NCBI GenBank assembly: GCA_963812475.1
Contig: CAWEVI010000029.1
Coordinates: 62,001-126,000, forward strand
DNA length: 64,000 nucleotides
Direction of reading: 5' to 3'
Origin: JAMXLO01 sp963812475
Lineage (GTDB): Bacteria > Pseudomonadota > Alphaproteobacteria > Acetobacterales > Acetobacteraceae
The notes under the pieces are model-generated. The model worked only from the letters and a program-made list of their open reading frames with translations. It did no database searches and was not told the DNA's origin. Below are positions 1 through 9,337 of this stretch, in pieces (position 1 is the stretch's first letter; the number at the start of each line of letters is the position of its first letter). The position numbers and the translations under genes are program-made.

Positions 1-197
1 GGCACTTGCGCGTTGCAGGTCAATGGGTGCGCCTCGCCAGACGCGACCGGCGCCCCGCCTATCTCGCATTCGGACCTCACACGTGGCGCCTGCTGGAGCG
101 GGCCGTGCGCGATCCGGTTGCCGCGCCCCTCGCCGTCGCGCTGGATCGCTGGATCCCGCCAACGCGGCGCGGCAATCCACCGAGCATCGCGGCATGA
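1..197 (+). CDS. amgK: Cell-wall sugar kinase AmgK, C-terminal end (partial)
   Basis: Only the last ~65 codons are present; the gene starts before the window. The tail carries an Arg-rich LARRD segment, a YLAFGPHTWRLLERA stretch and a closing LDRWIPP, as in the C-terminus of aminoglycoside-phosphotransferase-fold kinases of the AmgK type. AmgK phosphorylates N-acetylmuramate and N-acetylglucosamine at the anomeric carbon during peptidoglycan recycling. The assignment leans on the next gene, the partner uridylyltransferase murU, whose ATG overlaps this stop codon (ATGA at 194-197). The kinase motifs lie outside the window, so identity rests on the tail and context. Confidence 0.7.
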   Translation, partial: HLRVAGQWVRLARRDRRPAYLAFGPHTWRLLERAVRDPVAAPLAVALDRWIPPTRRGNPPSIAA

Positions 198-931
198 TCC
201 TGCGACCACGGACCGGGATGCTGCTGGCGGCGGGGCTCGGCACCCGCATGCGACCGCTGACCGACCGGATCGCCAAACCCCTCCTGCCCCTCGGCGGGAA
301 GTCCCTGATCGACCACGCGCTGGATCGGCTCGCTGCATCCGGGGTGGAAACCGTGGTGGTGAACGCCCACTGGAAGGCTGATCTGCTGGAGGCCCATCTT
401 GCGGCACGATCGGACCTGGCACCCCGCACCCTGTTTCGGCGGGAGGCGGCGCTGCTCGAGACCGGTGGCGGGGTCAAGGCAGCGCTGGATACCCTTGGTC
501 CTGCACCATTCTTCGTCGTCAACGGCGACGCGTTCTGGCTGGATGGCCCGATTATGGCGCTTGACCGTCTGGTCGCCGCCTTCGATCCAGCGGCAGTCGA
601 TGGGGTGCTGCTGGTGCATCGCACATTTCAGGTGCATGCGGACGTCGGGATGGGCGACTTTGTGGTAGATAAGTGGGGCGGGCTGCGCCGGCGCGGCGAG
701 CGTGAGGTCGCACCATACATCTATGCCGGCCTGCAGCTTATCACACCAGCGCTGCTGGCCGGTACGCCCGAGGGAGCGTTCAGCATGAATCGAGCCTGGG
801 ATACCGCGATGGCGACCGGCCGGCTGCGTGCCGTGGTCCATGACGGACTGTGGTTCCATCTCTCCACACCGGCCGACCTCGCCGAAGCGGAAAGCATCCT
901 GCGGGTGCGATCGACCGGGGCGACCCGCTGA
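194..931 (+). CDS. murU: N-acetylmuramate alpha-1-phosphate uridylyltransferase
   Basis: A 245-residue nucleotidyltransferase of the NTP_transferase fold. The N-terminus has the signature GLGTRMRPLTDRIAKPLLPLGGK-like loop (split: GLGTRMRPLT then KPLLPLGGK), with VVNGDAFW as the metal-binding Asp motif near residue 105. With AmgK it forms the shortcut turning recycled MurNAc into UDP-MurNAc, bypassing de novo synthesis and fosfomycin-sensitive MurA. The start at 194 is preferred over upstream in-frame codons because the signature loop begins about 15 residues later and the ATG overlaps the amgK stop. Its own stop (929-931) overlaps the probable start of addB. An NDP-sugar pyrophosphorylase of other specificity is possible from sequence alone; the amgK neighbour argues for MurU. 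Confidence 0.85.
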   Translation: MILRPRTGMLLAAGLGTRMRPLTDRIAKPLLPLGGKSLIDHALDRLAASGVETVVVNAHWKADLLEAHLAARSDLAPRTLFRREAALLETGGGVKAALDTLGPAPFFVVNGDAFWLDGPIMALDRLVAAFDPAAVDGVLLVHRTFQVHADVGMGDFVVDKWGGLRRRGEREVAPYIYAGLQLITPALLAGTPEGAFSMNRAWDTAMATGRLRAVVHDGLWFHLSTPADLAEAESILRVRSTGATR

Positions 932-3880
932 ATCTGTTCACCATACCTCCCGGCGTTGCCTTCCTGGATGCGCTGGCGACGGAGTGGTTGACCAGTGCGG
1001 GCGATCCGATGCAGGTCGCGCGTGGTCTGATCCTGCTGCCGACGCGTCGTGCCGCCCGCGCGCTGGCCGAGGCTTTTCTGCGCGCGTCCAGTGGCCGGCC
1101 ACTGCTGCTGCCGCGCATCACCGCACTCGGCGCACTGGACGAGGCGCCCCTGACGTTGGCCGGCGCTCTCGACCTGCCGCCGGCCGTGGACCCCGCGCAG
1201 CGGCTGGCGGCGCTTGCCCGGCTGATCCTGGCGATGGGCGGTGCCGATGGCGCACCGCGCACGGCCGATCGCGCCTGGATGCTTGCCGGTGAACTGGCCG
1301 CTCTCATGGACGAGGCGGAACGGGCGGAGATAGATCTTGCCACACGCCTGCCGGAGGCCGCCGATCCGGCGTTCGCGGCGCATTGGGCGCGGACCCTGCA
1401 GTTTCTCCACATCGTCACCCGCGCCTGGCCTGATTGGCTGGCCGAGCAGGGACTGATGAACCCGGCGGCGCGGCAGGTGGCGCTGCTGAACGCTCAGTCC
1501 GCCGCTTGGGAACAGCAGCCGCCGGCGGATCGTGTCCTCGTCGCTGGCACCACAGGCGGCATTCCGGCGGTGGCGCGGCTGCTGCGGGTGGTGGCTCGCC
1601 TGCCCACCGGCGCGGTGGTGCTGCCAGGTGTGGATACGGATATGACCGACGAGTTCTGGGCCGATCTGGATGCTTCCCATCCACAGGCTGGCCTGGCGCA
1701 TCTGCTGCACGGATTGGGTGCGACGCGTGGCGATGTCCGGAAATGGCCGGTCGCTTCACCCGATGCAGTTCGCGCCTCACGCGGTGCGACGTTTGCACGT
1801 GCGCTGTTGCCGGCCAAGGCGCTGGTCGAATGGCAATATGCAGCGCCGGCTGGGATCGATGGCCTGTCGTTTCTCTCCACTGCCGACCAGCAGGAGGAAG
1901 CTGCCGCGATCGCGATGGTGCTGCGCGGGGCGTTGGACACGCCGGGTGCGCATGCCGCTCTGGTGACTCCGGATCGCGATCTTGCGGGGCGCGTCGCCAC
2001 CGAGTTGCTGCGCTACGAGGTGGTGGCCGACGACAGCGCCGGCGAGACACTGTCTGAGACACCGCCGGCGGTGTTTCTCCGGCTGCTGGTCCGGGCGGTC
2101 GCCGACGAACTCGCGCCCGTGCCTCTGCTGGCGTTGCTGAAGCATCCCCTGGCGGCGGCGGGCGGTTCTCCCGCGTCCTGCCGTGCCGCCGCACGAAATC
2201 TTGGAACTTGCATGTCTGCGCGGCCCGCGGCCGAGGCCTGGCCTCGTCGGGCTGCGGCGCGCGCTTGATCGGGGGGGCGCCGAACCTGAGGCGGTCGCGT
2301 TGCTGTCGCAGATCGAACGGTGCCTGGAACCGGTGATGCGGATCGCCGCCTCGATCGAGCTGTCACCCGCGGAGGGATTGGCCGGCTTGATCGAAGCGGC
2401 CGAACGACTCGCCGCGACGGACGAATTGCCCGGTCCGGCTCGCGTGTGGGCCGGCGAGGAAGGCGAAGCGCTGGCGACACGGCTGGCAGAGGTGCAGGCG
2501 GCACTGCCGCTGCTGCCGAACCAGCGCCGCGACGTGCTGCCTGGGTTGCTGGATGCGGTGCTAGAAGGCGCCGTCGTGCGCAGCCGCCGAGCGTTGCGCG
2601 GGCGGGATGGCACGGAGCATCCGCGGGTATTCATCTGGGGTCTTCTCGAGGCGCGTCTGCAGACAGCGGATATCATGGTTCTGGGTGGTCTCGCCGAAGG
2701 GGTGTGGCCGCCGCTGAGCGATCCCGGACCCTGGCTGTCCCGGCCGATGCGGGCGACGGTCGGCCTTCCGTCGCCCGAGGAGATTGTCGGCCAGACGGCG
2801 CATGACTTCACCGCCTGCGCCTGCGCCGCTCCGACCGTGGTGCTGTCCTGCCCTCGTCGATTGGACGGCGCCCCGGTCGTGCCGGCGCGTTGGCTCACCC
2901 GACTGGAGACGTTGCTGAGCGGCCAAAGGGTATCGCTGCCTCTGCATCCGGCTGGCTCCTGGGTTCGCGCACTGGACCAGCCCATGGACGCGCCTCGGCC
3001 CGTTCGGCCGCCACGGCCGTGCCCACCGGTCGCGCTGCGGCCACGGAAGCTGTCGGTGACCGAGATCGAGACCTGGCTGCGCGATCCGTATGCGATCCAT
3101 GCCAGGCACGTACTGCGTCTGAGGGCGCTCAAGCCACTGGAGGAGGCGACCGACGCCGCGGATTACGGCAGCCTGGTGCATGCCGGGATGCATCTTTTCC
3201 TGGAGCAGCATGGTATTCGCTGGCCGGCCGATGCCGAGAATCAGTTGCGGCGTGCCATGATGCGGGCACTGCAGGAGGCCGACCTGCGCGAGGCGCTGGC
3301 AACCTGGTGGGCACCGCGGCTCACGCGGATCGCAGACTGGGTCGCGGGCATCGAAGCGGCGCGCAGGAGCGAATGTCCCCCGGCGGCGATCGCTGCCGAG
3401 GTCGGTGGCACGTATGCGCTGACGCGACCGGGCGGGGAGTTCCGGTTGGCCGGCCGGGCTGACCGGATTGAGCAGCGGCGCGATGGTGGTCTCGCCATCC
3501 TCGACTACAAGACCGGCACGCCACCGAGCCAGAAGGACGTGGACGCCGGTTTGGCCCCGCAGTTGCTGCTCGAAGCGGCGATGGCCGAGGCCGGAGCATT
3601 CGGCGCGGCGCTGACCGGGGCGGCGGCAGAGCTGACCTATTGGCATTTGACCGGGGGTTTCCAGGCGGGCGAGTTGCGGACGCTGTTCAAGGCCGACGCG
3701 GGTGCGATTGCCGTCGCGACCCGCGAGGCGCGCGGTGCGCTGTGCGCGTTGATCGACGCCTACGACGCGCCCGATCGCTGCTATCTGTCGCAGCCACAGC
3801 CCGGCTTTGCGCCGCGGTTCTCGGATTATGCGCAGCTTGCCAGGGTGGCCGAATGGGCGGCTGCCGGGGATGAGCCATGA
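928..3880 (+). pseudogene. addB: Double-strand break repair protein AddB, single-base frameshift
   Basis: AddB is the second subunit of the AddAB helicase-nuclease that resects double-strand breaks for RecA. The first part reads from an N-terminal NLFTIPPGVAFLDALA, typical of alphaproteobacterial AddB, to KHPLAAAGG and then leaves frame. The second part resumes with ELACLRGPRP and runs to a C-terminal RecB-type nuclease domain with LAILDYKTGTPP (Asp and Lys of the active site) near 3495-3530. Deleting one G at 2203-2204 joins the parts seamlessly (NLELACLRGPRP) into ~983 residues. No ATG fits the N-terminus; CTG at 928, overlapping the murU stop, gives the expected start. Downstream addA begins at the overlapping ATGA at 3877. 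Confidence 0.85.
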
Positions 3881-6800
3881 GTGGCGCCCCCCTCCCCCCA
3901 ACCCCCTCCCGCAAGGGGAGGGGGAGCAGGCTGCATGATCCTCCCCCTCCCCTTGCGGGAGGGGGTTGGGGGGAGGGGGCCTCTCCACGTGACCGCGCCA
4001 ACGCCGAACAACTGTCGGCTTCCGATCCCGCGGTGTCCGCTTTCGTCGGTGCCTCTGCGGGATCGGGCAAGACCAAGTTGCTGACCGACCGCCTGCTGCG
4101 TCTGATGCTGACCGGTGCAAAGCCCGAGCGCATCCAGTGCCTCACCTTCACCAAGGCCGCCGCTGCCGAGATGTCGGTGCGTCTGCAGAAGACGCTGGGC
4201 AAATGGGTCACGCTGGACGACGCGGCGCTGACCAGCGAACTGCGCGCGCTCGCCGTCGAACCAGGGCGCAAGACCCTCCGGGACGCCCGCGCGCTGTTCG
4301 CGAACGTTCTGGACCTGCCGGGCGGCATGCGCATCGGCACCATCCACGCCTTCTGCCAGTCGCTGCTGCGCCGCTTCCCGCTGGAGGCGGCGCTGTCGCC
4401 ACATTTCCGCCTCGTCGATGATCGCGACGCCGAAGATGCGCTGACCGAGGCACGCGAGACCATGCTGGCGAATGCCAACGCGCCGCGTTCAAGGGCAGCA
4501 CTCGAAACGCTGGCGGGCCTCGCATCGGCGGATCAGTTCGGCCAGCACGTCGCGACGCTGCAGGCCGATTTGCCACGGCTGCGCGGCGCCCTCGATCTGG
4601 GCGAGGCCCTGGAGGCTGCGCAGCGTCGTGCGCTCGGCGTGACTGCGGCGAGCGAGGCAGAGATCATCGGGCTTGCAATCAACTGGCAATCGGAACGCGA
4701 TCTGCGCGAAGCAGCGCTGATCGTGCAACGCGTCGGCTCGAAGCAGTGTGCCGACCGGGCGGGGCGAATCCTTGCCTGGCTCGGATTGGAGGCGGCCGAT
4801 CGCAACGAGCACTGGCAGCAATGGTGCGGGGAGTTCCTGACCAGGGAGGGCAGGCCGCGCGCCGAGAGCGGGTTCGTCAGCAAGGCGGTGAAGGACGCAA
4901 ATCCCGATCTCATCAACTGCTTTGTTGCGGAATGCGATCGCATCGTCGCGGTGATCGACAGCTGCCTTGCAATGCGCGTAGCCGCGGTCTCGGCCGCGCT
5001 TCTGACCCTCGCCGCGCCGGTTCTGTCAGCTTATGCGGCGCACAAGCAGGCGTCGAGCCTGCTCGACTACGACGACCTGATCGGGCGGACCTCGCAGCTC
5101 CTGGTCGATCCTGGCGCTGCCTGGGTCCTGTACAAGCTGGACGGCGGCCTCGATCACCTGCTGCTCGACGAGGTGCAGGACACCGCGCCGGCACAGTGGC
5201 GCATCGCGCACGCGCTGAGCGCCGAATTCTTCGCCGGCGAGGCGGCGCGCGAAACCGATCGCACAGTGTTCGCCGTCGGCGACCGCAAGCAGTCGATCTA
5301 CTCGTTCCAGGGCGCCGACATCGAGGAATTCGACCGCTCGCACAAGCTGCTCGCAGCAGGGGTCAATGCAGCAGGCAGGCCTTGGCGCGAGGCACAGCTC
5401 GACGTGTCGTTCCGCTCGACGCGGCCGGTGCTGGAACTGGTGGATCATGTGTTCGCCAATCCGACCGCGTCCGCCGGGGTCGTGGAGCCGGGGAAGACGC
5501 TCACCCATTACGCCGACCGCGCAAACCACGCGGGCATGGTGGAGCTTTGGCCGCTCGCACCGGTCCCCGACGCCATCGAACCCACGCCTTGGGCGGTGCC
5601 GGAGCAGAACCAGGGCATGACCTCGGCGCCACAACTTCTGGCCGAGACGCTGGCACGCTGGATCGCCCACACCGTCGGCGGTGGTGTGATGATCGAAAGC
5701 AAGGGTCGTATGTTGGCGCCCGGCGACGTGATGGTTCTGGTCCGGAGACGGAACGACTTCGGGCGCGCCCTGGTGCGTGCGCTGAAATCGCACGGGGTGC
5801 CGGTCGCCGGACTGGATCGGCTGATGCTGACCGAGCAGCCGGCGGTGCAGGACCTGATCGCGCTCGGCGACGCGCTGCTGCTGCCGCAGGACGACCTGAC
5901 CTTTGCGTGCCTGCTGACCAGTCCGCTCGGCGGTCTGTCGGACAACAGCCTGATGGAGCTTGCAATCGGCCGGCGCGGCCATCTGTGGGAAGCGCTGCGG
6001 GAGCGGGCGAACGAGCGTACGGACTGGCAGGCGGCCTGGGCGTTCTTTGCCGCCACATTCGCGCGCGTCGATTACGTCTCGCCGCACGCCCTGTTTGCCG
6101 AGGCGCTCGGTCCGCTCGGCGGGAGGGCAAGGCTGTATGCGCGGTTGGGTCCCGAGGCTGCCGAACCGGTGGACGAACTGCTGAACGCGGCTTTAGCGTA
6201 CGGCCGCATGCATCCGCCGTCGCTGCAGGGTTTCCTGCACTGGTTGCGTCGATCGGGCGCGGAGGTGAAGCGCGAGGCGGAGGGTGCCGGCAAACTGGTC
6301 CGGGTGATGACCGTGCATGGTGCAAAAGGCCTGCAGGCGCCGCTGGTGATTTTGCCGGATACCACGTCGCTGCCGCCGGACGGCGGTTCCATTCTATGGG
6401 CGACGGATCCGGCCTCCGACCGCGAGGTGCCGATATGGTCGCCGCGGCGGGAATTGCGCTGTGTCGCCGCCCGGCGTCTGCGCGATCGGGCGGTGACGCG
6501 GCGGATGGAGGAGCACAATCGCCTTCTGTACGTCGCTCTGACCCGTGCCGAGGACCGGCTGGTGATCTGCGGCTGGCAAACCAGGCGAACACTGGATGAT
6601 GCGTGCTGGTACCGGTTGGTGGAACGCGGCTTCGACAGATTGCCGGCGGATCGTGAGGCGTTCGGCATCTGGGACGGCGAGTTGCTGCGTCACGCCACGT
6701 CGCAAATTGCGGAGCCCGACCGGGGCACCATGGAAGACATTGGAGCATCGGTCGCCAACCTGCCGACCTGGGCTGGCAAGGCGCCCGATTGGTGCGCCGA

Positions 6801-7458
6801 GCCGCCGCCGCCCGAACCCGATCGGCCGGAGCGACTCGTTCCGAGCCGGCCCGAAGGCGCCGAACTGGGGCCTGTGCCAGCGGTTGCTTCGCCACTGGCA
6901 ACGCGTGAGCCGGCGAGCAATCGTTTCCGACGCGGCAAGCTGATCCACGCCCTGTTGCAGCATCTGCCCGATCTGCCCGTCCAACGCCGTGCCACCGCGG
7001 CGCGCGCGTGGCTCGACCGGCCGGGGCACGGGCTCGCCGCCGGCGACGCTGATTTGCTGGTTGCCGAGACCCTGGCGATTCTGGACCATCCGGAGCTTGC
7101 CGCGGTGTTCGGTCCGGGCAGCCGCGCGGAGGTGCCGCTGACCGGCGTGATCGCGGGGTCGGTCGTCGGGGGGCTAGTGGATCGGCTGGCCGTGCTGGCG
7201 GATCGGGTACTGATGGCGGACTTCAAGACCAATCGCCGGCCGCCCGGGCGCATCGGGGACACACCAGTGCTGTATCTGCGCCAGATGGCCGCCTATCGCG
7301 CCGTGCTGCGTGAAATCTTCCCCGGCCGAGACATTACCTGCGCGCTGGTCTGGACCCAGGCGGCGGAGGTCGTCATCCTGCCCGACGCATTGCTGGAGAC
7401 CCACGCTCCAGGATCAGGCCCCCCCCAGGCTTCCAGCCATGCACGCGACGCTGCTTGA
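3877..7458 (+). CDS. addA: Double-strand break repair helicase-nuclease AddA
   Basis: 1193 residues; UvrD-type SF1 helicase with a C-terminal nuclease domain, partner of AddB. Visible: Walker A GASAGSGKT (58-66), LTFTKAAAAEM motif Ia, LLLDEVQDT (motif II), GDRKQSIYSFQGAD (motif III), VMTVHGAKGLQAP (motif V), LLYVALTRAEDRL (motif VI), and the nuclease core VLMADFKTNRR near residue 1110. The ATG overlaps the addB stop (ATGA), implying coupling. Odd feature: residues ~5-34 are encoded by a near-perfect 40-bp inverted repeat inserted in frame before the conserved NAEQLSASDP segment. No usable start codon lies between the repeat and that segment, so the repeat is presumably translated. Confidence 0.93.
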   Translation: MSGAPLPPTPSRKGRGSRLHDPPPPLAGGGWGEGASPRDRANAEQLSASDPAVSAFVGASAGSGKTKLLTDRLLRLMLTGAKPERIQCLTFTKAAAAEMSVRLQKTLGKWVTLDDAALTSELRALAVEPGRKTLRDARALFANVLDLPGGMRIGTIHAFCQSLLRRFPLEAALSPHFRLVDDRDAEDALTEARETMLANANAPRSRAALETLAGLASADQFGQHVATLQADLPRLRGALDLGEALEAAQRRALGVTAASEAEIIGLAINWQSERDLREAALIVQRVGSKQCADRAGRILAWLGLEAADRNEHWQQWCGEFLTREGRPRAESGFVSKAVKDANPDLINCFVAECDRIVAVIDSCLAMRVAAVSAALLTLAAPVLSAYAAHKQASSLLDYDDLIGRTSQLLVDPGAAWVLYKLDGGLDHLLLDEVQDTAPAQWRIAHALSAEFFAGEAARETDRTVFAVGDRKQSIYSFQGADIEEFDRSHKLLAAGVNAAGRPWREAQLDVSFRSTRPVLELVDHVFANPTASAGVVEPGKTLTHYADRANHAGMVELWPLAPVPDAIEPTPWAVPEQNQGMTSAPQLLAETLARWIAHTVGGGVMIESKGRMLAPGDVMVLVRRRNDFGRALVRALKSHGVPVAGLDRLMLTEQPAVQDLIALGDALLLPQDDLTFACLLTSPLGGLSDNSLMELAIGRRGHLWEALRERANERTDWQAAWAFFAATFARVDYVSPHALFAEALGPLGGRARLYARLGPEAAEPVDELLNAALAYGRMHPPSLQGFLHWLRRSGAEVKREAEGAGKLVRVMTVHGAKGLQAPLVILPDTTSLPPDGGSILWATDPASDREVPIWSPRRELRCVAARRLRDRAVTRRMEEHNRLLYVALTRAEDRLVICGWQTRRTLDDACWYRLVERGFDRLPADREAFGIWDGELLRHATSQIAEPDRGTMEDIGASVANLPTWAGKAPDWCAEPPPPEPDRPERLVPSRPEGAELGPVPAVASPLATREPASNRFRRGKLIHALLQHLPDLPVQRRATAARAWLDRPGHGLAAGDADLLVAETLAILDHPELAAVFGPGSRAEVPLTGVIAGSVVGGLVDRLAVLADRVLMADFKTNRRPPGRIGDTPVLYLRQMAAYRAVLREIFPGRDITCALVWTQAAEVVILPDALLETHAPGSGPPQASSHARDAA
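3886..3980. repeat. Palindromic repeat inserted in frame in the addA 5' end
   Basis: The left arm (3886-3926) and right arm (3941-3980) are reverse complements apart from one extra C in the left arm, with a 14-base spacer. The arms are C-rich/G-rich with a central CCCGCAAGGGG core. It encodes a Pro/Gly/Arg-rich peptide at AddA residues ~5-34. It looks like a REP/MITE-type intergenic repeat that landed in a gene without breaking the frame. Confidence 0.85.
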
Positions 7459-7509
7459 TCCACCGATACAGGTCCCCACCTGACTTGCAACCGTAACGTC
7501 GAGGCTGCC

Positions 7510-7836
7510 ATGAGCACGAACACCAAACCCGTCACCGACCAGAGCTTCGATACCGACGTGCTGAAGGCCGAGGGAGCGGTACTGGTGGATTTCTGGGCCG
7601 AGTGGTGCGGCCCCTGCAAGATGATCGGCCCAGCGCTCGAGGAACTCGCCGCCGAGTTCGCCGGCAAGCTGACGGTCGCCAAGGTGAATATCGACGACAA
7701 TCCTGTGACGCCGAACAATTACGCGGTGCGCGGTATCCCGACGCTGATCCTGTTCAAGAACGGTCAGCCAGCCGCGACCCAGGTCGGTGCGTTGCCGAAG
7801 AGCCGGCTGAAGGACTGGATCTCGGCGAACATCTGA
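7510..7836 (+). CDS. trxA: Thioredoxin
   Basis: 108 residues, the normal size of a stand-alone cytosolic thioredoxin. It has the redox site W32-C33-G34-P35-C36-K37, the buried Asp in VDFWAEW, and the cis-proline loop GIPTLILFKNG. It donates electrons to ribonucleotide reductase, methionine sulfoxide reductase and other targets. It lies 51 bases after addA on the same strand, the usual alphaproteobacterial order addB-addA-trxA. There is no signal peptide, so it acts in the cytoplasm. Confidence 0.95.
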   Translation: MSTNTKPVTDQSFDTDVLKAEGAVLVDFWAEWCGPCKMIGPALEELAAEFAGKLTVAKVNIDDNPVTPNNYAVRGIPTLILFKNGQPAATQVGALPKSRLKDWISANI

Positions 7837-7846
7837 CGGCGCGAGC

Positions 7847-8544
7847 TTACCCGAGCGCCGCAACCAGCGCCTCCGCGCTGCGGCCGTTGGCGATGGTCGC
7901 CGAACGGCCATCCCAGTGGGTGCCGCCGACGCGGGCGAAGGCGTGATCGGCATCGGGATAGACGTAAGCGGCGACCTGCCTGTGGCCGTTCACCGCGTCG
8001 ACCACCTTGGCGCGGCCCTCTGCCGGGAAGAACTCGTCTTTGTCGGCGATGTGCAGGACGAGCGGCTTTTTCACGCTGCCAAGGCCGCCCACCAGGTTGT
8101 CCAGCCCGAACCGTAGTAGGATATGTTCACATCGGCGTCGGACTGCTCGGCCATCATGACGGCGAGCCGGCCGCCGAGGCAGTAGCCCATCGTCCCGACG
8201 CGTCCGTTGGCGCCCGGCAGCTTGCGCGCCGCCGCCACCGTGGCCTTGAGGTCGTCGATGCCTCTGGCCTGGTCGAACCGGTTGAACAGCTCGAATGCCC
8301 GCTTCCAGTCCGCCTCGGTCTTGTCGGTGATGTCGATGCCTGGCTCGATGCGCCAGAACAGGTCGGGGCAGACCGCGATGAACCGCATGTCGGCCACCCA
8401 TGCGGCAATGTCGCGCATCGGCTGGTTCACGCCGAAGATCTCCTGGATCAGCACGACGACGCCGGCCGGTCTGGTCTTCGGTTCCACGAGATAGGCCGAG
8501 AAACTGCCTGAGCCATCGCTCGCCTGGATGGTGATGCTCGCCAT
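7847..8544 (-). pseudogene. Dienelactone hydrolase family protein, single-base frameshift
   Basis: An alpha/beta hydrolase of the dienelactone hydrolase family, which cleaves cyclic lactone or ester substrates. The first part (from ATG at 8544, preceded by GGGGGAGAC as ribosome site) carries LIQEIFGVN, the nucleophile elbow GYCLGGR and ends at NISYYG. The rest is in another frame: GLDNLVGGLG, HIADKDEFF (acid) and DADHAFARVG (catalytic His). One missing base near 8112 restores YYGVGLDNLV, the family consensus, and ~232 residues. Both halves are otherwise well preserved, so it is either a sequencing error or a very recent mutation. It converges on trxA. The natural substrate is unknown. Confidence 0.8.
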
Positions 8545-8678
8545 CGCGTTGTCTCCCCCGACCGAGTTGCGGAGGGTAAGAATAGCGCAGCCGGTCACCG
8601 GATGACGAGACGCACCGCGGCGCTTGAGGCTTCCGACCCACGGGTCCATGTTTACATGGTCAGGATCGAGGTCCGCAG

Positions 8679-8954
8679 ATGCCGGACATTTCCATCTCGG
8701 AGCCGGCGCCTGAAGATGCCGCCAGAGCACGTCACAACATGATGAAAGATGTCTGGATCTGCACGGCCGTTCTGCTTGCCGTCGCCCTCGGGGTGACGTT
8801 GCTGCTGACTGGTTCTGTTGCCGCATTGCTGCCTGTAGCGGTCCTGTGCATCGCAGGCGGTGTCATCGTGACGATATGGGTGCTGTTGCGCCTGCGTTCG
8901 CACGAACGGGCAATGGGATCCGACCCGCGCGCGTTTCCGCGCGTTTTCGACTGA
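8679..8954 (+). CDS. Small hypothetical membrane protein
   Basis: 91 residues with a short acidic N-terminus, then two hydrophobic segments (about 26-46 and 50-71) and an Arg-rich C-terminus (LLRLRSHERAMGSDPRAFPRVFD). I do not recognise a family. The hairpin topology with positive residues after the second helix suggests both termini in the cytoplasm. It is divergent from the dienelactone hydrolase gene and precedes another small membrane ORF. Confidence 0.5.
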   Translation: MPDISISEPAPEDAARARHNMMKDVWICTAVLLAVALGVTLLLTGSVAALLPVAVLCIAGGVIVTIWVLLRLRSHERAMGSDPRAFPRVFD

Positions 8955-8991
8955 GCGGGCATGCAGGTCGGGCGCATGATCTTCAGCGTGC

Positions 8992-9318
8992 TTGTTGCTT
9001 ATAGCAAGCCTAGGCGTGCTCCGCGTCGTGCCGGATCCGGCGCAAGGAGCCGGCTACGGTGTGCTGTTTGGTGTACTCTCCGCCCTGTTCTGGGGTATGA
9101 GCGCGACGACGAATCCCGGTTGGAGCCCTGCGCTGAACATTTTTGCCGCGATCTTTGCCGCGGCGACCGCAGGATTTCTTGCGCCGATCGAGACCGCGTG
9201 CGGCGGCACCGTTGGTGTGGTCAGCGGAGAAGTGTGCCTCATGCGCCAGCCAGCCAACGTGCTGGACACGCTGTGCAGCATCGGCCTGATGCGCCAACTC
9301 CAGGCTCAGCGCCGTTGA
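8992..9318 (+). CDS. Hypothetical small membrane protein (start uncertain)
   Basis: Up to 108 residues with two hydrophobic stretches (near VLFGVLSALFWGMS and LNIFAAIFAAATAGFLAP). The start is unclear: TTG at 8992 has no ribosome site, while GTG at 9061 has AAGGAG 11 bases upstream. A third option is the ATG at 8961 in another frame (MQVGRMIFSVL), which would join this frame if one base near 8991 were removed, giving a plausible N-terminal helix. No family recognised; coding status is moderately supported by hydrophobic patterning only. Confidence 0.3.
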   Translation: MLLIASLGVLRVVPDPAQGAGYGVLFGVLSALFWGMSATTNPGWSPALNIFAAIFAAATAGFLAPIETACGGTVGVVSGEVCLMRQPANVLDTLCSIGLMRQLQAQRR

Positions 9319-9337
9319 ACGCCGCACCGCCGGCGCG

